DNA of 64,000 bases from Mercurialis annua. Lineage: Eukaryota; Streptophyta; Magnoliopsida; Malpighiales; Euphorbiaceae. Shown piece after piece: positions 23,246 through 35,340 of this stretch; the first letter of the stretch is position 1, and every line of letters begins with the position of its first letter. The position numbers were made by a program, and so were the translations under genes. Where the stretch lies: contig NC_065576.1 in NCBI RefSeq assembly GCF_937616625.2, forward strand, positions 3,536,501 through 3,600,500, written 5' to 3'. The notes under the pieces are model-generated. The model was not told the origin of the DNA, made no database searches, and worked only from the letters and a program-made list of their open reading frames with translations.

Positions 23246-25787
23246 ATAGCACGCAAGCATCAACAAATTATAGACACAGTTTTGTAATATCATCTGATAC
23301 ATCTCCGATACATCTCCGATACATCTCCGAGATATCATTGATACATTCTCCAAAAAAATAAAATTGACAGTTTTTTATTTATCTTTTAAAAATATATTTT
23401 GATTATATATCGTATTTTATTATTCCTGTATATTTATAAATATAAAAAAATCCACAAAATTATTCAAAGTAATATTTACAAAAATTAGAAAGTTAGTTTA
23501 ATTAACTACAATAAATAATTATGTATCAATGATGTATCAAACAAATATATGTAAAAAATATATAGTGTGTAAATTTAATAAAAATGTATAAATTTAGTAA
23601 AAATGTATCTATCATGTATCTATTTAAATACATTTAAAAATATATCTATCGTGTATAAATTATGTATCAGCGATGTATTTATTAAATACATTTAAAAAAT
23701 GTGTCTATCATGTTTATATATATATTTTTTATAGAATTTGACGATGATTTATTTGAATATATCAGATATGTATCCACGCTATAAATAATACTCCAACAAT
23801 GGCAGTCCTTGAAACTATAGAACTTGACAAATCAGAAATGTATCAGCGATGTATTAAATATGTATCATATATGTATCGCCGATATATTAAATTATATGTT
23901 TGATAAGTTCTCAATTTTATTGATACACGGGCCTAACTTATAATAATATATATCACATAGAAATTATGTATCACGGATGTATCTATTACGAATATTTAAA
24001 AAGTATATATGTATCAACGATGTATCTATTTAAATATATTCTAAAAATGTATATCTCATGTATAAATTATGTATCAGCGATGTATCTATTAAAACATTTA
24101 AAAAATATACTATCATGTTTAATTTTTTTTTTGATAAATAACAATGTATCAGCGATGTATCTATTATACATAAATTATGCATATGTTAAGTATATTTAAA
24201 AAATATATTTATCATGTATAAATTATTTATCAGCGATGTATCTATTAAGGTAAATTTTAAAATACCTACGCGTTTGGCAAAAAAAACCTATACGTATGTC
24301 GTTTAACTATTTATTTTTAAATAATAAATCAATAATCATCTAATATATCTAAGATGTATTAAAATGTATCAATCATGTATAATTTATGTATCAACGATGT
24401 ATCTATAAAGTACATTAAAAAATATATCTATCATGTATAAATTATACATCATAGATGTATAGATTATACATCATAGATGTATAAATATAATACGAACCGA
24501 TCAAATTAGACAATTGAATCAATTAAATAGACTAAAATAAAAAATAACAATTAAATTGGTTAATTATACTTTAATTTTACTACATCTAATTCTTTTTCTA
24601 GACCCAAAATGTCTCCACTTCTTATCTAACTAATGCATTTATTTATATTTTCCACACATTCTCCATAGCCATAATATCTACATAGAAGAATTTTTTGGTG
24701 GCAGAATCACCTAATTTCCTCCAAGTCTTATCTGATGGCATTGTAAAACTATTTACACTTCTTCCATGCAACAAAAAAATCCAAAAACTCAACAACACGG
24801 AATTGTTCCATCATTGACTGTCTCAATTCAAGATTTTGAAAAATAGAAATTAACCTACATACGCGTCGTTTAACTATTTTCTTTAAAAATTATAAATCAA
24901 TAATTATCTAATATATTTGAAACGTATCAAATATGTATAAAACACAAGAAAAAGTGTTTGAACGGTCGAATATATATCAAACATGTATCAGAGATGAATA
25001 AAATATGTATAAAAAATGAATTAAAAATGTATCGGAAATTTACAAAATAAAAACACTAATATAAAATAAAAATATAAACAATAATACAAAAATACAAAAA
25101 TCATAGAAATTAAAGTACCAGAGATATATCACATATGTATCAGACATGTATCAAATATGTATCGGAGATGTATCAAATATTTTTTAAAATGTTTTTGTAT
25201 GTTTTGATTATTCCTTAATCTTTTTACGTAAATTAAATTCACTGTATGTATTTTTTTGAAAGGAAATTGAATATGTATCAAATATGTACTTAATGGTATT
25301 AGAGATGTATCAACTATGTATCGGAGATGTATCAAATATGTATCGGAGATACATCCAATGTGTATATCAAAAATATATTTATGATATAAAATTTTGACAA
25401 TCATCTATTTATAACATAAACTACAAAACTAATAATAAATGTATCAGAAATATATCAATTATGTATCGGAAGTATATCAAATATGTATCAAAATATGTAT
25501 CATAAATGTATAGGAATGTGTATCAAAAACTTGATACTTTCTCGATACAAGATTTTGAAAACCCACCAATAAATGTATAAATTATGTATCAGAAATGTAT
25601 CAATTAAATAAATTTAAAAAATGTACATATCATGTATCGGAGATATATCAAATATGTATAAAAGATATATATGTAATATATATAAAAATATTTTGACACA
25701 TCTCAAAAATGCATCAAATAAGTATCAAATATATGTAATAAAATGTATAAAAAATAAGAAAATAAATTCAAACAATCGAATATTTAT

Positions 25788-25792
<5 letters not shown>

Positions 25793-25870
<78 letters not shown>
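25793..25870. repeat. Long (AT)n microsatellite
   Basis: About 78 bases of uninterrupted AT dinucleotide. Confidence 0.95.
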
Positions 25871-25874
<4 letters not shown>

Positions 25875-26066
25875 AAAATATATTATATAGTATATGGGAG
25901 ACATATAAAATATATATCGGAGATATGAACAAAAAAAATTTATGTTTTTAGAATTAAAATTAATAATTTTAAAATTTAAATATAATAAATAAATTTATGT
26001 CCAATTTAAATAAATATATAATTATAAGAATATATAATTAATATTAAGAAAACAAAAAAATTATAC

Positions 26067-26156
26067 CAGGTGTATCAAAAGATACACCTGATTATTATTA
26101 AGAATGACCCACGTGGGTCATTCAATATGTATAGCAAGTGCACCAAATGGTGCACC
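26067..26156. repeat. Three consecutive perfect hairpins
   Basis: Hairpin 1: caggtgtatc, aaaa, gatacacctg (26067-26090). Palindrome 2: a perfect 22-bp palindrome centred on CACGTG (26102-26123). Hairpin 3: gtgcacca, aa, tggtgcac (26138-26155). They close the ATGTATC repeat field and lie about 0.7 kb upstream of the PLAC8 start codon. Confidence 0.9.
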
Positions 26157-26714
26157 TTAAATCTACTAAGTATGAATATTGTATTAGGTGCATGACATAG
26201 TGAGGGTGGACACATGTTGGCTTGGGAGAAAGGTGGTGTTGGTTGAAAAGTAATAATGGAAGTTGGTATTTTATGAAAAAAAAATTGTAATAGAGTAAAT
26301 AAATTATTTAATATTGCATTATGTGAAATAGTGAGTCATTATTGTGGGTTTCTTGTTATTTTCTCTTTTTTTAGTGCTTTAAAATTGAACGTACAATAAA
26401 TTGAGAATATTTATTTATGTATTTTTTTCTGAAATATTAGTTTATTTTCATGATTTTACAGATATGTCAATTAAGCAACTATGAAACTGAAACAAAATCG
26501 TTGCCAACCTTTAAAAATAGGTTAAAATTATCGAAAACACTTGAACTTTTTATCCACTAAATCTTATATAAAAATATAAATTATTTGTAACGATGTTATT
26601 GAATTAATCCTTCTTGTAGTGTAAATGTGTAATATAGGCATAGAAAATTAAAATATATACAAGAAAGTAATATCTTACCTTCGATTTCTACAATCAATGT
26701 ATTGTAAACTATAC

Positions 26715-26720
26715 TATAAA
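26715..26720 (+). promoter_or_regulatory. TATA box of the PLAC8/PCR gene
   Basis: TATAAA lies 138 bases before the ATG at 26858. A CACGTGG ABRE/G-box core follows at 26754-26760, in the likely 5' UTR or core promoter. Confidence 0.5.
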
Positions 26721-26857
26721 ATCTCTTCAAACCCAAGCTTCATGTCTCAACTTCACGTGGGCTATGTCGGTTTTTTTAACTACTAGAATTTCTTGTAATT
26801 AGTTCTTCACATAATTTAAAGCCAGCAACTTGAAAGAGGGAGAAAAAAGAAAAAAAA

Positions 26858-29800
26858 ATGTATCCTCCATATGTTCAAAACGATACAAAACGTTCTTCAC
26901 AAGGCTATCCAATGAACAACATTCACACCGCCCATAATCCTTACGTCTCCTCCGGCGGTGCCACCGGAATGCGGTGGTCTACCGGTCTTTGCCACTGTTG
27001 CGATGACCCAGCTAATTGTTTGGTCACTTGCATGTGTCCGTGTGTTACCTTCGGACAGATTGCTGAGATTGTGAATAAGGGTTCTATATGTAAGCTTTCA
27101 ACTCGCATTTTCTTAATTCGTATGTTGGATGAAAACTTTGCTTTTTATATTTCAACGTTTTCGGAGATATTTATGAGACGCCGAAACTCTATATTTATAA
27201 ACTATTTTGATAAAATATATTAGTATTTTATCATTTTTCGTTTCAGTGCTTCTCATTTCAGTGTTATTTCGCAGTTTTTAATGTTTTTCATTTTAGCATT
27301 TCTGTTTCCGTTTCCGTGTTGAGTAGTGTTGAGTTTGAATGTGGTGTTAATTGATGTTTGAATGTTGTAGCTTGTGGAGCAAGTGGTGCAGTGTATGGTG
27401 TGCTACTAGGGTTTACAGGGTTATCATGCTTATACTCATGCTTCTATAGGTCGAGATTAAGAGGACAATATGATTTGGAGGAAGCACCATGTGTGGATTG
27501 CTTGGTTCACTTCTTTTGTGAATTATGTGCTCTTTGTCAAGAATATCGAGAGCTCCGAAATCGTGGATTTGACATGGGAATTGGTAAGTACAAAATACTA
27601 TTTTTTGTCCTAATTACTATCACCTATTTAGTTTTATTTATAAAAAATAAAATTGTGGAAATTAAAATATGTTACCTCGATAGATAAAGTGACAGATTCA
27701 TACTTTTTTCTATCCGAATTTAATTTGGCCTAATCTATACTATATATAAACGCACGGATGGGGGGGGACAGGCAAATTTACTGAAAAATCCTTTTCAGTT
27801 TACTACTAAATAAAGGTTTTATAGTCATTAACTAATTAGTTATTTAATTAATCATTATTATAAATAAAGTCCTAATTAGAATAGGTAGCTAAATTATCTC
27901 CAATTTAATTTTTAGTAAAAAATAACTAAATTGTCTCCAAATTAGTAGGAATGCCTATCTTTTAGTTTGATTGAACTATAAAATTAAAATACTGTATTTG
28001 GTCAATATATTATTATTTAAATTTCTATCTTATTATTTTTAAAAATATTATTAATAAAATTAAGTTAATTATTTAATTATGGTTATTATAAAATCAAAAG
28101 AAAAATAAATTCAATATGGATAAAAATTTAATAACAGAATATATTATATTTACTTTTACATTTTTTTTTACTAATTTAATATTAATTATAAATAAAAAAT
28201 TGATATAATTATAACAAATTTATTAATATGTTCATTGACGAGTTACGTTACGAGCCACGTGCATAGCACGTAATGCGAAACTAGTACTTTAAAAGACTCC
28301 GACCTTATAATCTCTTTTCGATCTACCCTAACGTTGAAAACTTGTCAATTTTATCATATTTCCAATTTTATCGTTTCAATTGTATCCTGAAATATTAAAT
28401 TGACGTCTTTTTCATTTGACAAAATTCAAAACATTCTCCATTTATAGCATATATTAATAGTACATGTTTAAAATTTATTTAGATTTAGTTAAATTAATTA
28501 AAAATTTAAATTAATTTTAAGTGATTATGTTTTTTAGTTAGTTTTTAAAAAATAAAGGACTTATTTGTATTTTTTTGAATAAAAATGAATTTAATTTTAT
28601 CTTTAAACACAGTTAATTAAAACGATAATGTGAAATAGGGTAAAATTAACAAGTTTTTAACGCCATGATAGAATCGAAAAGGTCATGGTTTTTTAAATCA
28701 TTAGGCCATTTAATTTTTAATTTATCTCTGCCTTTTCTGATTTAAACTCAGTTCTCTATCTCTAAATTCTCTACGAACTTTGTTTCCATTTAAGAAAAAT
28801 CTGACGTCAGCCTGCACAGATAGTTCCACCTATGGAAACACAAACTCATTTAACTATAAAATAATAACAAAAAAAATCTCATATTTATTTTATTTTACGA
28901 GTCACTTTAGTTTTTTTTATAATAAATCTATATATTTATATAATTGAGAGAATAAAAAGAGCTTGCTTATGAGTGTAAATTTATATTAACTTCTAATCTC
29001 AACACAATACAATTCTAATATATATTAACTTCTAATCTCTATAAATTATTTATTTTATTGTATATTAATTTTTAAAAAATAAAATTAATCTTAAATTTTA
29101 GACAAGCTCACATTTTATACAAAATATTTATTTAATTTTTACTATTTTAATATTAATTTTTATTTGATTTTTACCTAATATAAAAGTTATTAATAAAAGA
29201 ATATTAGAATTAGAGACCGTCAATATTTTTAAATTATATTTATTATAATGAGTGTTCTTATCTATAATAGTAATTTCTAATCTCTACACATAATAATGTT
29301 TTAATATATATATATATATATATATATTTTAGTATCGACAAATTTTATTGAATATTAATCTTTAAAATAAAAATTAATCAAGAATTTTGATAAGTTCACA
29401 TTTTATATGAAATAATTATTTACTTTTAGTTATTTTAACATTATAGTTTATTTAAATTTTAACTAATATAATAGTTCTTATTAAAAGAGTATAAATATTA
29501 GAGATAATCAACACTTCCAAATTATTTATTATTAAAGTTAAAATATATTTTTATTTTATTAGTTTGGATATAAAAAAATTGCATTTTTTATATATTTTTT
29601 AATAAATTTATTATCTAAATAAATATTAATTTGTTTCCACGTAAATATGCAGGACTTACGGCTAGTTTTTCATAATTAAAGAAACAATTTTACATTTTTA
29701 ATCCCTTGGTATACAGATTTATAGGCCAATTTTAATAGCTAAAAAGGTATAATCGGAGCCTAATCAATAAACCAAAGGTTCATTCATTTAAAAATATCCC

Positions 29801-32800
29801 AGCTTTTTTTTAATTTTTTGGTTCATTGCCTCACGTTTTATAGTCTTCAATAACTTATTTTTCAATTTTCAGATTCTATTATACCTATTTGTTTAAATTG
29901 AAGTGAAAAAAAATTAAATATACTCTTTATATTACTTTATATTTGATTTTTTTTATAGTATGAAGTGATATATAAAATATATATTTGAACATTTTTATAC
30001 TCCAATTTGAACAAATAGCTACAACTTAAATTAAAAATTGAAAAATTGGCTAAAATTGATGGTTTTTAAAAGTCGGGCCATAAACAAAAAAAAACCGGAA
30101 AAGGTGGAGCATTTAAAAATGGGAGCAAAATTCTTTATCGGCCAAGTTAATCTTTTGATCTACGAGAAATTTTTAGATAAAATCAGTACACTACGTCATT
30201 GATGGACTAAGCCTATCATATAATGACACGTCATTAAAATGATGACAATCTTATAATATTACTATTCAAATGTGTAAATAAGTAATAAACAAATTTATAG
30301 GATTGCCATCATTTTAATGACGTGTCATTATGTGATAAATTTAGTCCACCGATGACGTGGTGGACTGAGTCTACTCCAGACTCAGACTACTCTATTCTCA
30401 ATGGTAGACTTAAAATTTATTCAAGAGGCTAATTTGTTTATTTTTTTCTAAATCAGGTTAATTTTTTATTATTTTGTCTAAAATAATTGAAAAGAAGAAT
30501 TGAGCATCAAGATAACATATATATAAAAAACAAGTTTAATGATTGCTACAGCAGAAGACTTAGACGCGTAGCTAGAATTTGAAGCCTGGTGGGGCGAGAT
30601 TACTTAGCAATTTTTTTCCATACCTTTAAACCAATGTTGTTTTGACGTTAGTAATTTGAAAAATAAAGCGTCCAAAACGATTAAAAGTTAAAAAAATTCA
30701 AAATCCGCAACCATTATTTGAAATAGATAACCATGATTTAAAACGTGAAAAAATTACTTAAATTCGAATGAGAATCACAATTTTTTCAAATAGAGAGCAA
30801 AAAGATAATAGATTTTTCAATTTTAGTAGAATAAGACTATATTATTAAATTGTAGGGTTTAAATAATTTAGTTTAAGGTTATTGCTGTGGAGGATAGAGG
30901 AAACATAAGTGAAAGTCGGAACCAGGTTAAAAAATACATTGTCAGCTAATGCATGTTGGAACCCCTTTTGTGGTTCCAACGTTTGCCAAAACGACATTGT
31001 TTTGGCGCTAAGTCAGTTTAAAACTCGCTGCATCAATACATCATCATTTTGATTTAATCCAAAATGACGTCGTTTTGATGCGGCGGTTCAAAAATAAAAC
31101 TTAAGGTTTAGTAAAAAATTAGAAACTATATTTAGGGGTAAAATAAACAATCTTTGTAACAATCACCTTTCGAGGCTTAGATGGTGGACAATAATTGCTA
31201 GATTTGTGGTACGCACGAGTCGTGATACTGGAACAAATACTTAATTCGCTTGTAATTAGAGATTCTGATATTTTAGGGGTAGGATAATCGGTTCGCTTTT
31301 TCTGGACGCGGTACTCTAAAATTTCATCATGGATCAATATATATTTTAATTTAACTCATAAATAGCTTTAAAATATCACATTAACTATTTGAAGTAATAA
31401 CAACTTAAAAACATATTTAAGAATACATTGCTAATTATATTAGGTTTAAGAATATATAAAATGTAAACAAAAATTAAAAAAAAAAGACAAATTGAATATG
31501 AAAGTCTAAATTCCCTTTTTTTTATGAAATGTAGTGGGCCTAAATTTCCTATATAGTAGCCCAATTTAGTATATACAAAATCCTAAAATCATAAATGTTA
31601 CCCCTCTTTCAAAATTAAATCCTATTTAAATCTTTAATCAGACAAATCAATCTATGCTATAAAAAAAACCAAATTGCCAAAGAACTAGACTGGGACTGGG
31701 ATGAGGGCAGTAGATCGATGCACCGGTCTAAGGGTGCTTGTTGGAGGGGTGGGGGCGGCCTCCCTATCTCGCCCCATCCTACCTCCGCCCCTTGAGAAAT
31801 TTACCTCATAAGATGCTTTCCGCACCTCACTTCTTACACTATCCAGTTCTTTCTCAACAGACCTCAACTCTTTATTTAGTTCTTAAATGTTGTAATACGA
31901 ATTCAATTGCAGTTTGAAAGTTGTGGTTGACATATCCAGGAAATTTTTGGTGGAGATCCATGTTCGTGTTGAACGGTAACAGGTGATTTTGAATCTGTAC
32001 GATTTAGATGCCATCATTGCACCAAAATGATAATCATGAAAACTATTAAAAGTATTTGAGCTATCACAAAATTGCACCTCTAGAAAAGAAATAAGGTCCC
32101 GAGTACAGAATAACAATTGATGCAATTGACCTCGTTTCTCTGGTTTAGAGTAATAATTAAGTCCATAACGTAGGTTCAAGAGCAACCCATATTGATGATA
32201 GATCTGTTTTACCTCAGCATATGTGATTATTCCATACATGATAACTTGACTCTAAAAATAGATAAATCATATATTTTTCCAATTTCTGCCTCAAAATAAG
32301 CAACGTCCAAAAGTTGGTTGGTAGTACTATCACCATATACGTTAAGATAATATCTTACCTCAATAAATTGAGTAATTATAGGTAGAAAAACTAATATTCT
32401 GTTCTATAAAAAAAAATCTAAATAAAGCTAAAACATCATTTGCTTCAACTTTGTAATATCCAATTGAGCCGGGACCATGATAAGTATTACACTCATAACA
32501 ATTCAGGTTCTATATGCTCTTTTAACATGAGTATTAGTATTAGTTTTTATCCTATATCAAACTGTAACTTTAAAATCATACAAAGTTTATAAAATTTACT
32601 TATAAAAATTAATTATGGTATTTTTTATTAATGAAAAATGTGGAGAAATTATATACTCTAATTTTGACTTAACATTTGATCAATGAATTAAAAAATTAAT
32701 ATTAGAAATAATTTTTTGATAATAGCCGCTCAGTTTCCCTTAAAAACGGAAACCATATATGTTCCTAATAAATTTAGACTAACTATTCGATCTCTTATTA

Positions 32801-34441
32801 AAGTCGTATCGTTTTTCCACCAATAAAATTTATGTACCAAAGGATTTGATTGCTCAAACAATAACATGGGTAAAGACTTTGAAAAATTCAACATCACTCT
32901 GGTGTCAAATGATGGGATTAAAATAAAATATTGGTTTATGTTTTTCGTCACTGTTATCCAAAACAACATGACATCTACCACTAAATATGGATAATCTTGT
33001 TTGTCTCCTATTTGATGGTGACAAAAGTAAAAGTGGGTTAGTTGCAACTCATGTTGCAATTTTAACCCACGAAGAAAGGTGTATATTTTTTAAAAAGAAT
33101 TGTGAGAATGAATCTGCAATGAACTGTATTGACATGAGAGCCGCTTGTAGTAAGGCGCTTATCAAACTAGATGATAAATATCAATAAACTTAAAAAATAG
33201 ATATTGATCACAGTTCATTATATAAATCCTACAAGAAAAACAAGATTCATAAAAGTCAATTAGAAGAGTTAACAGATCATTAATTATTTGTTGGAAAAAT
33301 TTAACTATGCACATCTAGTATGGGGTAAGCAATATTTTCATGATCATAAATATTTTAAAGAGTTTGACACAGATTTTATGATCATGCATGTATTTGGAGA
33401 CTTGATACTCAAATTTCAAGCAAACTTGTATGTCATGGGTACTTAACCAATGTTCTTAATTTTAAAGGAGGAGCCTTAAAGTCTTATAGGCTCCAAAATT
33501 TATAGAAAAAAATCACTAGAAAGAATTAATGATGTCTTTAGTTTTGAATTTTTCGCAGTGCCATATTTTGTTAATATAAAGAAGAGTCGTTTAGATATTT
33601 AGGCTGTTTAGTTAATAAATTATATTAATTAGAATTGTTGTTCTTTTACGATAATCATTTATATTTATTAAATTTAGTGTTAATAAAAAAACAGGTGGGG
33701 CGAGATTATTCAATATTGTTTTTTCATGACTTCAAAAACAACTTTGTTTTGAAGTCAGTAATTTTAAAAATAAAAGGGCCAAAACAATTAAAAGTTTACA
33801 AAAATCAAGATATGCAACCCTAATTTGAAATGAGATTTTTTTCAAAGAAAGACAAATTTTAAAACCTGCACATATATCAAGATATAGCAACCCAATTTGT
33901 TGTCTTCTTTTTTCTAATAAAACATGCACATGTAGAAAATTAATGACGCCGATTTGGATCTTTATTTTGGCGAATCAATTCGCATTCTAAGAAAAATCAT
34001 ATCGCTAAAGGACCGAGGCGAGGATAGTGGATTGATGCAACTGTCTAAGGATTCTTGTCAAATTGTTAGGGCGGCCGCCCCACCTCACGCCACCCTACAT
34101 TTGCCAATAGAAGTACTCAAGGCACCAGACTATGATGCTACTTTTAACTTTATACTCCCACTAGTTCAATAAGATTTTAATTGCTAATTTATTGTTTATT
34201 TTGCTGTTAGATGAAATAACAATATACGACAACTTTTTTTTTTTATATAAAATTTATAATAACGAGAGAAAATATATAATCTAAAAGTCTGAGAATGAAT
34301 TACAATATCTCTATCATTAGATCATGCATATATGAACTCAACTAATATAATAATTTTTATGAAGGTTGGCAGGCTAATATGGATAGACAGAGTAGAGGAA
34401 TCACAGTTGCTCCGATTGTAAGTACTGGCATGAACCGGTGA
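26858..34441 (+). CDS. PLAC8-family protein (PCR / cell-number-regulator type), 173 aa
   Basis: A small Cys-rich membrane protein. Relatives (PLANT CADMIUM RESISTANCE, cell number regulators) act at the plasma membrane in Cd/Zn efflux or organ size; which applies here cannot be told. Exons: 26858-27089, 27371-27583 and 34365-34441, with all phases consistent. Features: a Pro/Asn-rich N-terminus, then [20 protein letters not shown], then the [18 protein letters not shown] signature, a hydrophobic segment [40 protein letters not shown], and [20 protein letters not shown]. Exon 3 completes the expected tail: W, then [10 protein letters not shown], then [13 protein letters not shown] and stop. 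Intron 1 is 281 bp. Intron 2 is 6781 bp and packed with transposons. Without exon 3 the gene looks truncated at 27687. Confidence 0.9.
27727..28707. mobile_element. MULE-type MITE copy 2, split by Helitron H2
   Basis: The ends are GGCCTAA (27727-27733) and TTAGGCC (28701-28707), with a perfect 9-bp target duplication atttaattt (27718-27726 and 28708-28716). Removing the Helitron leaves a 430-bp element homologous to 1716-2217. Shared internal blocks include caattgtatcctgaaatatt and attaaattgacgtctttt. The 9-bp duplication and long inverted repeats identify a Mutator-like MITE. Confidence 0.9.
27734..28284 (+). mobile_element. Non-autonomous Helitron H2, 551 bp
   Basis: The 5' end TCTATACTATATATAAACGC is preceded by host A (27733). 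The 3' end CTAG (28281-28284) is followed by host T. A hairpin ACGTGC ATA GCACGT (28257-28271) sits nine bases before CTAG. The ends match H1 closely: both share ttacgttacgagccacgtgc before the loop. There is no coding capacity. It is inserted inside the left arm of the MULE MITE, between GGCCTAA and TACTTTAAAAG. Confidence 0.92.
28980..29530. repeat. Two diverged tandem copies of an AT-rich unit
   Basis: Segments around 29030-29230 and 29285-29530 share an order of blocks: tctaatctct, then tattgtatattaa or tattgaatattaatc, then ttgataagttcacatttta or agacaagctcacatttta, then a final attagaattagagac or attagagataatcaac. An old duplication or paired arms of a repeat. Confidence 0.5.
30183..30368. 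mobile_element. Short TIR MITE, 186 bp
   Basis: About 65-bp inverted repeats. The left arm includes acgtcattgatggactaa and taatgacacgtcattaaaat. The reversed right arm includes acgtcatcggtggactaa and the same ttaatgacgtgtcatta core. Ends are TCAGTAC / TCAGTCC. No target duplication was evident. Confidence 0.7.
30555..31797. mobile_element. CAGTGGCGG-family element, copy A
   Basis: The left end agctagaatttgaagcctgg, then tggggcgagatta, and the right end ctatctcgccccatcctacc, then tccgcccc, are inversely related. This resembles a widespread plant hAT-like repeat with gcggagctag termini. Shared blocks with copy B (33680-34110) include tttgacgttagtaattt and ccaaaacgattaaaagtt. Exact ends are not resolved. 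Confidence 0.5.
31799..33640. other. Unclassified sequence within the PLAC8 intron
   Basis: Open frames on both strands (31883-32239 and 32730-33059 minus, 32987-33187 plus) have somewhat protein-like composition but match no family I recognise. A minus-strand piece near 31799-31870 reads an amphipathic stretch, [20 protein letters not shown], directly before a GTAAAT donor-like site. This suggests a stray exon from a coiled-coil protein. It may be transposon cargo or a pseudogene remnant. Confidence 0.3.
33680..34110. mobile_element. CAGTGGCGG-family element, copy B
   Basis: It starts with ggtggggcgagattattcaa and continues with tttgaagtcagtaatttt and ccaaaacaattaaaagttt, parallel to copy A. 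It ends gcggccgccccacctcacgc. Shorter than copy A and probably internally deleted. Confidence 0.5.
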
Positions 34442-35340
34442 TCAGTTTAGGCTCTCCGTTAATTCGTACACCAAGCTTTTCCCTACTTTCTCATCTTGTG
34501 TAAGAATATTTTTTGAATTATATTATTGCTGCTTTTATTATTTTAAATTAATTTTCATTTGATACAATGTCGAAAGAAAATATTGCTACTAATTGGTTTT
34601 TGTGTAACACTCTTAGAAATCTATTTAGAAAATATGAAAAATGGACTGACATATTATAAAAATAATTTAAGATATCATCTTAGATTTCTATAAGTTAGAT
34701 ATATATTGTCTTTTTTATTCGATGTTTAAATATAATTAACACAAAATATAATATTATTAAATAAGTGACATATTTTTATTTAAAATACATGTCATTTTTA
34801 CTGTGTAAATATTAATTCATTTTACAAAACTCTTATGGTTATGGATGTATTGACGATTAACTCCACAACCTAACTCCATATCTTAATTTTGCGAAGATTT
34901 GAATTATCATCATCATAAATTTCTCTAAAATCTATAAACTTATCACCATAACTATTTGTTTCTTCAAATTCTTAGCAATTTCAGCATCACTCATTCCTTT
35001 TCATAATGCTTTCATGACGAATATGCATTTTTGACGTGAAATTTTATCGTTATATTTGGAAAATACCCATTTTATTTCTTCTTCTGGTTGGAATGCTTTT
35101 GGTGTTAAATTTTGTCCATTTTAGAGAATGTTGACTCATTTGGTTTTAATGATTAGGATTTATTTAAAAGACCATGAAAATTTAGAAAACTTAAATTGTT
35201 GTTTGATAACATTTCAAGAAAGAAAAATAAACTCCAGTGGTTCAAGAAAACTATTTTTAATATTTTTAGTCAAAATTGTGGCTAATTTTTTATTTTTCTT
35301 TTCTTGACTTTCACAAATATTCTTTAACACGACAAAATAT
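34442..35340. other. 3' flank of the PLAC8 gene
   Basis: Probable 3' UTR followed by AT-rich sequence. No gene or clear transposon ends were recognised. Confidence 0.5.

Larger units (their letters stand above)
22990..25960. repeat. Field of degenerate ATGTATC repeats, probable old MULE
   Basis: From about 23280 to 25930 the core atgtatcagngatgtatc and variants recur dozens of times, mostly in one orientation, with interspersed ttaaatacatttaaaaa units. Two longer segments near 24250-24340 and 24850-24920 are diverged duplicates of each other (acctacgcg, then gtcgtttaactat). Any long open frames here are products of the repeat (M-Y-I-S-C-I-like strings). The arrangement suggests decayed transposon subterminal repeats. 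The family was not established. Confidence 0.6.
27584..34364 (+). other. Giant transposon-filled intron 2 of the PLAC8 gene
   Basis: The GTAAGT donor at 27584 and the atgaag acceptor at 34363-34364 bracket 6781 bp. Identified contents are a MULE MITE with a nested Helitron (27727-28707), a duplicated AT-rich unit (28980-29530), a TIR MITE (30183-30368), two related CAGTGGCGG-type elements (about 30555-31797 and 33680-34110), and unclassified sequence at 31800-33680. Confidence 0.8.

Noticed and set aside
23966..25890. Open frames of 77-91 codons rich in Met, Tyr, Ile
   Set aside because: They are read-through of the ATGTATC and (AT)n repeats and do not look like proteins.
27358..27687. PLAC8 exon 2 as a complete 109-codon gene
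   Set aside because: Its start lies in the intron before a TGTTGTAG acceptor and its end runs past a perfect GTAAGT donor. The family's tail is found at 34365-34441.
32730..33187. Overlapping frames of 109 and 66 codons on opposite strands
   Set aside because: Both lie in the PLAC8 intron, neither has a recognisable domain, and they overlap each other, so neither was called as a gene.
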